Source: JBBDWJ01 sp040902925 (GTDB taxonomy: Bacteria; Acidobacteriota; Terriglobia; Bryobacterales; UBA6623). From it: a stretch of 10,732 nucleotides of DNA. The DNA is taken from NCBI GenBank assembly GCA_040902925.1, contig JBBDWJ010000364.1, positions 1 to 10,732 on the forward strand. The letters are read 5' to 3'. Made by a program: the position numbers and the translations under genes. Positions 1-5,756 of this stretch are shown here, piece by piece. Below the pieces are notes generated by a model. It was not told the origin of the DNA. It did no database searches and worked only from the letters and a program-made list of their open reading frames with translations. Within the stretch, counting starts at the first letter, position 1, and the number at the start of each line of letters is the position of its first letter.

Positions 1-84
1 CAAGCGTACGCGGTGTTCGAGGATCGCATCCAGGCCCGAAATCCCGGCCGACACCCGCTCATCAATAGGGTCAGCTTCAGCCAT
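1..84 (-). CDS. Winged-helix transcriptional regulator, N-terminal fragment
   Basis: The first 28 codons of a gene that runs off the left edge. It starts at the ATG at 84-82, and this ATG overlaps the last 8 nt of the preceding frame (ATGGCTGA arrangement), a classic translational-coupling layout. Visible residues include SGLDAILEHRVRL near the edge. This matches the N-terminal helix of small winged-helix regulators of the HTH_34/MarR-ArsR-like type, which commonly read LDxxIHxxVRLAI at this point. The DNA-binding helix itself lies outside the window, so the family call rests on this short motif. From context it probably regulates the membrane-protein gene it is coupled to, through the palindromic site at 654-677; this is inference. 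Confidence 0.55.
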   Translation of the reverse strand, partial: MAEADPIDERVSAGISGLDAILEHRVRL

Positions 85-634
85 CGCGGCGGCCCCGGTA
101 GCTGCTGGCCAGGATTCCCGCCGCGATCAAGACGCCCAGCACGGTCCAGCCCCAGCGCTCAACATAGGTGAGCGCCGCCGCACCGGCCATCATCAACGGC
201 CCTCTAGCCAGACGAACAGGCGAATCTCGAAGTGGACGCCCGCCAGGAAATGGACAAGCCCAGCCATGATCAGAATGATCTGGCCGAAGGTTTGGCCCGA
301 TAAGCGGCCTTCGATAGCCAGGGCCAGCAATGCGACAATCGCGAAAAAGAGGCTGCCCCAGTGGAGCATGTGGCGGCGCATTGCAGTGCTGTCGCTGATG
401 CCGGCCGACATGGCGGCGCCCCCCCCCACCCCNNNNNNNNNNATAGGCGACCGGCGCGCCGAGCAAAAGGAAAATCGCTGCCCAGGCCGGACGCACGTCC
501 AATCCGGTGAAACCAAGCAGCAGGAATGCTGCCCAAATCACCGCAACGCCACGGGGCATTTGCCCGCGGTTATCCCGTTGAACGGCTCCCTTGACATATT
601 GCAAGTCTTCTCTGAGTTGGTCCGCGGTCGACAT
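77..634 (-). pseudogene. Small multi-TM membrane protein, broken by assembly gap and frameshift
   Basis: Start at ATG 634-632, six nt after a perfect AGGAGG (646-641). An upstream in-frame extension only translates the promoter. The first 64 residues (MSTADQLREDLQYVKGAV...) hold a charged N-terminus and two hydrophobic segments (about residues 30-45 and 51-64), then run into the 10-N gap. After the gap the protein continues in a different frame (RRHMLHWGSLFF..., then a hydrophobic stretch ending HFLAGVHFEIRLFVWL). It meets a stop at 195-193. From about 205 the original frame resumes with ARGPLMMAGAAAL...WTVLGVLIAAGILAS, which looks like the natural last membrane segments. I therefore read one protein of about five TM segments with two frame changes, probably sequencing or assembly error. 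The alternative is a genuine separate 38-aa ORF starting at ATG 193-191 and overlapping the stop (TGATG). Function unknown. The layout fits a membrane protein/regulator pair. Confidence 0.6.
433..442. other. Assembly gap (10 N) next to a C-run
   Basis: Ten undetermined bases follow a stretch of nine C (419-427), then A and CCCC. The reading frame of the membrane protein differs on the two sides. If the flanks are correct, restoring the frame requires a true gap length that is a multiple of three (for example 9 or 12) rather than 10. The homopolymer itself may also carry an indel. Confidence 0.95.
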
Positions 635-653
635 CTGGTGCCTCCTATAAGAA

Positions 654-677
654 TAGAGTACTCTAAATAATAGAGTA
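654..677. promoter_or_regulatory. Palindromic operator with three TAGAGTA-type half-sites
   Basis: TAGAGTACTCTA at 654-665 is a perfect 12-bp palindrome sitting on the predicted transcript start. A further TAGAGTA at 671-677 forms a second inverted pair with the inner half-site (TACTCTA, 5 nt, TAGAGTA on the minus strand) that straddles the -10 box. Alternating half-sites over the -10 and start point are typical of repressor binding. The coupled winged-helix regulator is the obvious candidate ligand, giving autorepression; this assignment is inference. Confidence 0.65.
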
Positions 678-695
678 TGCACATCGAAATGTCAA
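667..695 (-). promoter_or_regulatory. Consensus sigma70-type promoter for the membrane-protein/regulator pair
   Basis: On the minus strand the -35 hexamer TTGACA (695-690) is a perfect match. It is followed by exactly 17 nt and the -10 hexamer TATTAT (672-667), one mismatch from consensus. The predicted transcript start falls near 660, giving a leader of about 25 nt that carries AGGAGG before the ATG at 634. This is the best promoter match in the window and implies high basal strength held down by a repressor. Confidence 0.8.
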
Positions 696-973
696 CGGCA
701 TGATGAGAATTGATATAAGTGGAATTTTTTCAAGGATTTCGGCTTCACGATGGTCGAGTGAGACCCACGCCGGAGCCTCCCCGGACAGCCGGGCTGTGCC
801 GGCCGCCGATCTTATACGAAACCCGGTCTGGAGGGCAAATCTCGCGGGCCCGGCCGGGCCACGTCAGCAGTCGTAAATCGGCCGGAACAGCCCAGGCTGA
901 CTCGGGCCTTGTTGGGGAAAGGCCGAGACGACAACGACAGGCATCCTAAGGAGACAAATAGTCAGCGAAGAGC
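696..973. other. Gene-free stretch with several palindromes
   Basis: No convincing gene. The one plus-strand frame (719-949) has no ribosome binding site and a composition unlike a protein. Visible structures are an ACAGC-CGG-GCTGT hairpin (785-797), a perfect GC-only palindrome GGCCCGGCCGGGCC (847-860), and a longer hairpin with arms CTCGGGCCTT (901-910) and AAGGCCGAG (919-927), one bulge. None is followed by a T-run. I could not match the region to a known riboswitch or small RNA. Confidence 0.5.
901..927. terminator. Hairpin downstream of the DsbA-like gene, possible terminator
   Basis: CTCGGGCCTT and AAGGCCGAG pair across an 8-nt loop with one bulged G. It lies about 45 nt beyond the stop of the minus-strand gene at 974. 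No U-tract follows on either strand, so an intrinsic terminator is not shown; it may simply stabilise a 3' end. Confidence 0.25.
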
Positions 974-2032
974 CTAGGGATTCGCTGTCGAGGCGGCGCC
1001 TTTGCGGCGCAGCTCATCCTCAATGACGCGGGCAAACTCCTCGAAGGGTTGCGCCCCGGAGAGGACAATGCCGTTGATAACGAAGGTGGGAGTGCCGCTG
1101 ATTCCCAGCTTTTGCGCTTCCTGGCTGTCGGCCTGCACGGCATCACGGTATTTTTGGGATTTCAGGCACTCCAGAAAGGGCTCGCTGTCGAGACCCAGCG
1201 ATTCGGAGACGCCTTGATGCATGCCCTCGACAATCTGATCAGCGTGAAACAACGCGTCCCGATACTCCCAGAATTTGCCCTGATCACCGGCGCAGCGAGC
1301 CGCCTCGGCAGCCGCCTGTGCGGCCGGGTGAATGCTGTTGAGCGGCAGATCCTTGAACCGCCAATTGACCTGCTCGGGATAGCGTTCCCGCACTTGCTGG
1401 ATGATGGGCTGGGCGCGCTTGCAGAAGGGACACTGGAAATCAGAGAACTCGACAATCGTCACGGGAGCCTCGGCGGGGCCGCGCATCGGAGCCTGACTCA
1501 GCTCGATCGGCACACGTAACGGCTCGAGGCGCACCTGGACGTCGCTTTTTTCGCGCAGCGCCGCCACGAATTCGTCCTGAATCGCTCCCGCCTTGATGGA
1601 TTTCAGCGCCTCCGCCACCTGCGGCCGAACCTCAGCCAGCGGCCGCCGGATGCGCTGCTTCTGCTGCTCGTAGAAGGCTTCGACCTCCTGGTCGGTCGGG
1701 TCTCCGGCCTTGCCCTGGATTTCCTGTTCGATGAGGGCCTCCAAGGAAACGCCGCGGCGCGCGGCCTCGGCCTCGAGCAACCGCTCGGCGATGGCGTTTT
1801 GAAGAGCCCGATTGGTGATTTCGTAGCGCTGTTGCTCGAGTTGCAGCAACTCACCGCGGATTCCCAAATCTTCCTCGGTAATTGCCTTGCCGTCCACGAC
1901 GGCCAGCGCCGCGGGCTCCGCCGGCGACTCCGCTGAGGCGGCTGGCGACGCCTCCGGGGGCGCCTGAGAACAAGCCGGGAACCAGCCTCCTAACACAACA
2001 CTTAGACACAGAGCGGCCGGAAGATTTCGCAT
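974..2032 (-). CDS. Lipoprotein with SurA-like N-terminal region and DsbA-like thioredoxin domain
   Basis: A 352-aa protein. The ATG at 2032 follows AGGAAA. Residues 1-21 form a type II signal peptide (MRNLPAALCLSVVLGGWFPAC) with Cys21 as the probable lipidated residue, then a Pro/Ala/Ser/Glu-rich linker to about 42. Residues 43-165 begin with the ALAVVDGKAITEEDL motif typical of SurA/PpiC-type chaperone N-domains and are strongly helical and charged; no rotamase (parvulin) domain follows. Residues 170-345 are a Thioredoxin_4/DsbA-like domain: VTIVEFSDFQ leads to the CPFC active site (201-204) and GTPTF holds the cis-proline (315). Cys247 and Cys289 may form a second disulfide. Expected role: thiol-disulfide exchange on exported proteins at a membrane, with the helical part binding substrate (inference). 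Whether it oxidises or isomerises cannot be told from the sequence. lpxC lies 191 nt upstream. Confidence 0.88.
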   Translation of the reverse strand: MRNLPAALCLSVVLGGWFPACSQAPPEASPAASAESPAEPAALAVVDGKAITEEDLGIRGELLQLEQQRYEITNRALQNAIAERLLEAEAARRGVSLEALIEQEIQGKAGDPTDQEVEAFYEQQKQRIRRPLAEVRPQVAEALKSIKAGAIQDEFVAALREKSDVQVRLEPLRVPIELSQAPMRGPAEAPVTIVEFSDFQCPFCKRAQPIIQQVRERYPEQVNWRFKDLPLNSIHPAAQAAAEAARCAGDQGKFWEYRDALFHADQIVEGMHQGVSESLGLDSEPFLECLKSQKYRDAVQADSQEAQKLGISGTPTFVINGIVLSGAQPFEEFARVIEDELRRKGAASTANP

Positions 2033-2052
2033 AGGGTTTCCTAACTCAATTC

Positions 2053-2145
2053 ATTGTAAGTGCAGCGTGTGGCCGAGGAGGGGCCGGCTTGAAGAATAGT
2101 GGATAGGGGAGACGGAAGCTGTAGGCCGTAAGCTGGCTGCACTTA
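2053..2145. repeat. 10-bp inverted repeat flanking 69 nt, overlapping a possible -10 box
   Basis: TAAGTGCAGC (2057-2066) and its exact complement GCTGCACTTA (2136-2145) lie upstream of the lipoprotein gene. On the minus strand the proximal arm runs into TACAAT (2058-2053), a good -10 match about 20 nt before the ATG, but no -35 is recognisable at the right spacing. The arms could be operator sites or close a long RNA stem. Confidence 0.4.
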
Positions 2146-2167
2146 ACGTCGGGGTGTCACGTCGGGG
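2146..2167. repeat. Tandem 9-bp direct repeat ACGTCGGGG
   Basis: ACGTCGGGG occurs at 2146-2154 and 2159-2167, 13 bp apart. It sits between the lpxC stop and the inverted repeat. Function unknown; it could be a regulator site or chance in GC-rich DNA. Confidence 0.3.
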
Positions 2168-2187
2168 CGGCCACGCTTTCTGGCCGC
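2167..2187 (-). terminator. Perfect 7-bp stem hairpin after lpxC
   Basis: GCGGCCA (2167-2173) and TGGCCGC (2181-2187) pair around a 7-nt loop, 36 nt beyond the lpxC stop. The following minus-strand bases are CCCGACG with no U-tract. It may be a weak terminator or a 3'-end stabilising hairpin rather than a standard intrinsic terminator. Confidence 0.35.
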
Positions 2188-2223
2188 TTCGAGCGGCGCG
2201 CTGCCCGGACCAAAGCACGCGAT

Positions 2224-3111
2224 TCACATCGCCGCAGCCTCGGCGGCCTTCGGTTTGGCCGGTTCGGCGGTCACAACCTCATAGCAGCTTGGGTCGCGCA
2301 TGATCTTGTGGACCAGCGCCGTGTGCATGGCGTGCCCCGCCTGCTCCGCGATGACGTGCCCCTGAAGCGGCCGCCCGATGAGGGCGAGATCGCCGATCAA
2401 GTCGAGCACTTTGTGGCGGCAGCATTCATCCGGAAAGCGCAGCCCACCAGGGTTGAGAACACTGTTGCCGTTGAAGCAGATGGCATTCTCCAGCGTTGCG
2501 CCGCGGATGAGCCCCATGTCGCGCATGCGATCGAGGTCTTGCGAGAAGCCGAAAGTTCTTGCCGGCGCGATCGAACGCGCGTAGTCGTCGGGCGTCAGCT
2601 CGAGCTCCAGGCCCTGCCGCCCCGCCAGTGGATGTCCGTAGTCAGTTTCGCAAGTAATGCGAAAGGTCTCGTGGGGCACGATGGAAATGCGCTTGCCTTT
2701 GTCCTCGACTTCAACCGGCCGCACGATCCGCAACAGCCGCCGCCGCCTGCGTAGGCGCTTGACGCCAGCGCTCTCTAACAGCCTTACGAAAGGCAAACTA
2801 CTGCCGTCCAAGATTGGAACTTCGAGATTGTCGATCTCCACGCGCGCGTTGTCGATCCCCATGCTGTAGAGCACGCTCAACAGGTGCTCGGTGGTCTGCA
2901 GCAATACACCCTGGCGCATCAGGCTGGTGGCATAGCTGACTCGCGCCACATACTTCCAGTTGGCGGGAATAGCGAAGTCGTCGAGGTCGGTGCGGACGAA
3001 GGTAATACCCTGGCCTGCCCGCGCGGGAACAAGGCGCATCGAGACGTCCACGCCGCTATGCAGGCCGACGCCGCTGACCGCAACTGGCTTGAGGATTGTG
3101 GTTTCGAACAC
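2224..3111 (-). CDS. lpxC: UDP-3-O-acyl-N-acetylglucosamine deacetylase
   Basis: The committed step of lipid A synthesis: zinc-dependent removal of the N-acetyl group from UDP-3-O-acyl-GlcNAc in the cytoplasm. With the GTG start at 3111 the product is 295 aa, normal for the family, and begins (M)FETTILKPVAVSGVGLHSG, aligning with LpxC N-termini. Zinc ligands are visible as His76 in TTEHL, His233 and Asp237 in CRHKVLDLIGD; Glu75 and His260 (EQAGHAMH) fit the catalytic acid/base positions. IPILDGSSLPFV-type and PARTFGF motifs are also present. A basic patch RLRRRRRLLRI (119-129) and an Ala/Lys/Pro-rich tail (about 282-295) are local embellishments. The frame stays open to 3201 (TTG), with another GTG at 3120; no start has a strong ribosome binding site (GTGAGA precedes 3111), so the exact start is uncertain by a few residues. 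It implies an LPS-containing outer membrane. Confidence 0.95.
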   Translation of the reverse strand: MFETTILKPVAVSGVGLHSGVDVSMRLVPARAGQGITFVRTDLDDFAIPANWKYVARVSYATSLMRQGVLLQTTEHLLSVLYSMGIDNARVEIDNLEVPILDGSSLPFVRLLESAGVKRLRRRRRLLRIVRPVEVEDKGKRISIVPHETFRITCETDYGHPLAGRQGLELELTPDDYARSIAPARTFGFSQDLDRMRDMGLIRGATLENAICFNGNSVLNPGGLRFPDECCRHKVLDLIGDLALIGRPLQGHVIAEQAGHAMHTALVHKIMRDPSCYEVVTAEPAKPKAAEAAAM

Positions 3112-3227
3112 TGATCTCACGGGTCCGCAGGGGAAACGAACCTCTCTAGCTTGCACCCCGTCGTCCAATTTCAAGTTTATGATTCTAAACCATCTCCGCA
3201 ACTAATAGTGTGTCTCGGTTGCCACAG

Positions 3228-3256
3228 ATCGTAAAGAAAATGTGTGCATTCTGCAA
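3228..3256 (-). promoter_or_regulatory. Possible promoter for lpxC
   Basis: On the minus strand TTGCAG (3256-3251), 17 nt, TACGAT (3233-3228) resembles a sigma70 promoter, with about half the -35 and four of six -10 positions matching. It would give a leader of roughly 110 nt before the GTG at 3111. The 250-nt gap to the upstream gene makes an own promoter plausible, but this match is weak. Confidence 0.3.
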
Positions 3257-3361
3257 GGCAGGAGCATTTGCGTTTGCGCGCGCGCTTCGGAGAATCCAGA
3301 CCCGGTTCACCTTCAGGACGCCGGTTGCCACACCGGTAGCCGACGTCTGCCTGCGACGAGT

Positions 3362-3937
3362 TTAGTAAGAGACAACGACCACGTTGGCGGGTTCAAGCCG
3401 AATTTGGCGCAGGTTGTTTTCGAGCGGAAAAGGCTTGCCGACTTCGAAATCCTCAAGGTGTTTCTGGACGGTGCTGGCAACGAGAAACTCGACCAGAAAG
3501 TCGGGCAGCGGCTGGCCATCGAGTTCCACGCTCTCGACTTCGACTTTCCCCTGCCCGTCGCCGGAGACAAAACGGCAGCGCGCTCGCATCTTGCGTTCAC
3601 CGCGAAAGAGCCTGGCGCCAAAAGTGGCCAGCGGGCTGCTCTTCACGGCGGACAGTCTCTCGAAGTCAACAAGGGCCTCGGCGATGCCGTAATCCTTGAT
3701 GAGGGTCACTTCAAGGTTGCGAATCCCCTCGGGAATTTCTTTGGCGTAGTCGTACTGGATGTAGGAGTTGAGCTCCGCCTGGCTGAGTTCGACGGACTCG
3801 CCTGGCTTCAGAGTTTCAGCGCTAATCCGCTCCAGCTTCTGTGCGGCGGAGCGGCTGGCTTCAGGGCTCTCTCCCCACAGGGTGACGCTCGAAAGCGCCA
3901 GGGGAAAAAACAGACATGCTGATACGAATTTGGGCAT
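3362..3937 (-). CDS. Exported protein of unknown function, 191 aa
   Basis: I do not recognise the family. The ATG at 3937 is chosen because it places a clear signal peptide at the N-terminus (MPKFVSACLFFPLALSSVTLWGES, cleavage near residue 22); the frame is open to another ATG at 3979. The mature part starts with a charged helix (25-46), then ELSQAELNSYIQYDYAKEIP (50-69), then alternating beta-rich stretches (LEVTLI, IAEALVDFERL, KMRARCRFVSG, KVEVESVELDGQPLP), and ends in a hydrophobic VVVVSY. The order 'helix with ELN.YI, then long beta strands carrying VDF' recalls extracytoplasmic lipid-binding (TULIP/DUF2993-like) proteins, but that is only an impression. It sits 86 nt downstream of rnc and 250 nt upstream of lpxC, so an envelope role is plausible. 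One cysteine only in the mature chain (Cys121). Confidence 0.75.
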   Translation of the reverse strand: MPKFVSACLFFPLALSSVTLWGESPEASRSAAQKLERISAETLKPGESVELSQAELNSYIQYDYAKEIPEGIRNLEVTLIKDYGIAEALVDFERLSAVKSSPLATFGARLFRGERKMRARCRFVSGDGQGKVEVESVELDGQPLPDFLVEFLVASTVQKHLEDFEVGKPFPLENNLRQIRLEPANVVVVSY

Positions 3938-4023
3938 TGGTGGGCCACGCAGGCTCTCGGACACGGCGGGCGCGGCCATAGTCCATAGCCCTCATCTATT
4001 CTACGGGCGGCGCCGTCCCGGCG

Positions 4024-4764
4024 TTACACCTGCTGTCGCTGGGTCCGAGCCTCCGGCTGCGTCTCGAGGCTCTTGCGGATACGCTGCAAAGCGATGCAGG
4101 CGGCCTTTTGCTCGGCGGCTTTTTTGGTGGAGCCCTGGGCCGTGGTTCTCACCAGATCGGCGACTACCAACTCGATCGTAAAGGTCCGCCTATGGGGCGG
4201 CCCGGCTTCTTCGACGATGCGATAGGTGGGCGTGGGAAGCTTCGCCCCTTGCAGCAGTTCCTGCAGCGTCGATTTGTAGTTGTCGGCCTCGAAGTTGAGG
4301 TCGGCCAGCGCCACGGCCTCCTCGGTGAGGATGACACGGTCCACAAACCGCTCGGCGGCGTCCAGCCCGCCGTCGAGGTAGATGGCGGCGATCAAAGCCT
4401 CGAGTGTGTCGACCAGCAGGGCTTTCTTCGCACGGCCGCCGCTGAGCTCCTCACCGCGGCCCAGATAGAGATAGGAACCGATATCGAGTTCGCTCGCCAC
4501 CTTGACGAGGTTCGCGGAACTGACCAGATAGGCCTTGATCTTCGTCAGTTTGCCTTCGGGGTAGGCCGGAAACCGCTCGATCAGCCGTTCACTGACAACG
4601 AAACCGAGCACCGCGTCACCGAGGAACTCGAGGCGCTCGTTGTGCGGCTTTTCATCGGGGGATTCCTGGGCATGAGAGCGGTGGGTCAGCGCATGACGCA
4701 GGTGATCCGCAACCACGAATTGGTATTCGATGGCGCTCTGCAGCGAACTCAGATCACCGCTCAT
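4024..4764 (-). CDS. rnc: Ribonuclease III
   Basis: Double-stranded-RNA endonuclease that matures rRNA precursors and processes structured mRNAs. 246 aa, normal length. The catalytic domain (about 5-150) contains the signature NERLEFLGD (42-50) with Glu46 and Asp50, and DTLEALIAAIYLDGG (119-133) with Asp119 and Glu122, so all four metal-binding acidic residues are present. The dsRNA-binding domain follows from about 162 (NYKSTLQELLQ...PTYRIVEEAGPPHRRTFTIELVV...GSTKKAAEQKAA) with the conserved KKAAEQKAA helix. The C-terminus is a short Gln/Arg-rich tail. The ATG at 4764 is supported by family alignment but no good ribosome binding site precedes it. The upstream TPR gene stops 76 nt away, so co-transcription is possible. 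Confidence 0.96.
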   Translation of the reverse strand: MSGDLSSLQSAIEYQFVVADHLRHALTHRSHAQESPDEKPHNERLEFLGDAVLGFVVSERLIERFPAYPEGKLTKIKAYLVSSANLVKVASELDIGSYLYLGRGEELSGGRAKKALLVDTLEALIAAIYLDGGLDAAERFVDRVILTEEAVALADLNFEADNYKSTLQELLQGAKLPTPTYRIVEEAGPPHRRTFTIELVVADLVRTTAQGSTKKAAEQKAACIALQRIRKSLETQPEARTQRQQV

Positions 4765-4840
4765 CGCACGGGCACGAACCAGAGCCCATTCCTATTCTGG
4801 TTGAAGGTGCGGAACGCCACCACGGCGCCCGCACGGGAAC

Positions 4841-5581
4841 CTATTTAGAGTTCTGAATTTCGGCTTTCAGAGTCGCCGCTGCCGGCCTGCCGTCACCCAA
4901 CTGGAAGTCTCCGCGGGTAATCGCTTGGTCGAGGGCGGCAATGGCCTCGTCCTTCTTGCCTTGCTCCTTGAGCGCCTGCCCAAGGTAGAAGAACGCGGCG
5001 GCTGGCTGCTCCGAGCCAATCTCGAGCGACTTGCGAAAGTGCTCTTCAGCGCTATCGTAGGTCTTGCGCTTCATCGCCACCAGGCCCAGCGATTCATACA
5101 CCGAGGCCATGAAGTCCTTTTTGGCCATCAGCCACTGGTCGTCGGGCATCTCCGGGTTGGGCTTGTCCAGGTTGGGAATCAGCGTCAGGGCGCGCTTGGC
5201 GAAGTCCTCGGCTTTGGCCAGCTTCTCGTCCTTGTCGAGATCGAACTCTCGCGTCCGCATCGGAATCGCGTTCGCCAGCGAGATCAAAGCGCCCGTGTTG
5301 TCGGGATTTATCGCAAGAACTCGCTCGCCGAAGAGCAGCATGTTCTCGAAGTCGTTTTTCTGCTGGTGGGCCAGCATCAACACGTAGTTGGCGGTTTCCT
5401 TGAATTCGGTGTCTTTGAAGTCCGTCAGCAGTTTTTCGGCCGCCTCGATCCGCTGTTCCGGCGTTTGCGCGTTCTGGAGCGCGATCAAAGCGTTGACCTC
5501 TTCCTGGGATTTAGGTTGTTGGCCTGATAGCGGCGCGGTCACCAGCAACCCGAGGGCGGCAAAACAGACAAAGAATTTCAT
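4841..5581 (-). CDS. Exported TPR-repeat protein
   Basis: 246 aa from ATG 5581. That start lies 5 nt after GGGAGA; the in-frame GTG at 5584 is too close to it. Residues 1-20 are a signal peptide (MKFFVCFAALGLLVTAPLSG) with probable cleavage before QQ. The mature part is almost wholly helical. TPR-like units are visible at about 60-94 (TANYVLMLAHQQ...ERVLAINPD), 158-190 (MASVYESLGLVAMKRKTYDSAEEHFRKSLEI) and 193-224 (PAAAFFYLGQALKEQGKKDEAIAALDQAI). Residues 107-150 insert a Lys/Asp-rich segment. No catalytic residues are evident, so it is a periplasmic protein-protein interaction module; partner unknown. It is one of two adjacent exported TPR proteins, separated by 175 nt. Confidence 0.85.
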   Translation of the reverse strand: MKFFVCFAALGLLVTAPLSGQQPKSQEEVNALIALQNAQTPEQRIEAAEKLLTDFKDTEFKETANYVLMLAHQQKNDFENMLLFGERVLAINPDNTGALISLANAIPMRTREFDLDKDEKLAKAEDFAKRALTLIPNLDKPNPEMPDDQWLMAKKDFMASVYESLGLVAMKRKTYDSAEEHFRKSLEIGSEQPAAAFFYLGQALKEQGKKDEAIAALDQAITRGDFQLGDGRPAAATLKAEIQNSK

Positions 5582-5620
5582 CACATTCTCCCGGAGCTTT
5601 CCAATCGGAAAAACTCCCCT

Positions 5621-5651
5621 ATTTTAGTCGGTCTCATTCCCGTTGGTCTCA
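5621..5651 (-). promoter_or_regulatory. Candidate activator-type promoter with direct repeat TGAGACC
   Basis: On the minus strand TGAGACC occurs twice (5651-5645 and 5636-5630, 15-bp period), directly upstream of TAAAAT (5626-5621), a good -10 match. The distal copy covers the place of the -35 box, where no TTGACA-like sequence is found. This would suit an activator-dependent or alternative-sigma promoter for the TPR gene starting at 5581; inference from spacing only. Confidence 0.35.
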
Positions 5652-5674
5652 GCGGCCGGACAAAATTCAGGCCC

Positions 5675-5689
5675 GCGCCAAGCTGGCGC
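5675..5689 (-). terminator. Short hairpin after the larger TPR gene
   Basis: GCGCCA-AGC-TGGCGC forms a 6-bp GC-rich stem about 70 nt beyond the stop at 5757. On the minus strand it is followed by GGGCCTGAATTTTG, so only a weak, displaced T-run is present. Confidence 0.3.
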
Positions 5690-5756
5690 AGTCTTCCGCA
5701 ACCGCTCGGGACCAAAGGTCTTCGGACGGGCGCGTATTGAACCCTATTGTAACCGT

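Noticed and set aside
719..949. Plus-strand ORF of 76 codons in the gene-free stretch
   Set aside because: No ribosome binding site, Arg/Pro/Gly-rich composition typical of chance frames in GC-rich DNA, and no recognisable motif.
941..960. AAGGAG followed by a spacer, resembling a ribosome binding site on the plus strand
   Set aside because: No start codon and open frame follow at a usable distance; the next gene lies on the other strand.
3242..3922. Plus-strand frame of 226 codons
   Set aside because: Lies antisense to the exported 191-aa gene, which has a signal peptide and protein-like composition; the frame shows no domain or ribosome binding site.
4108..4848. Long plus-strand frame opposite rnc
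   Set aside because: It is antisense to a clearly real RNase III with all catalytic residues; long antisense frames are expected at this GC content.
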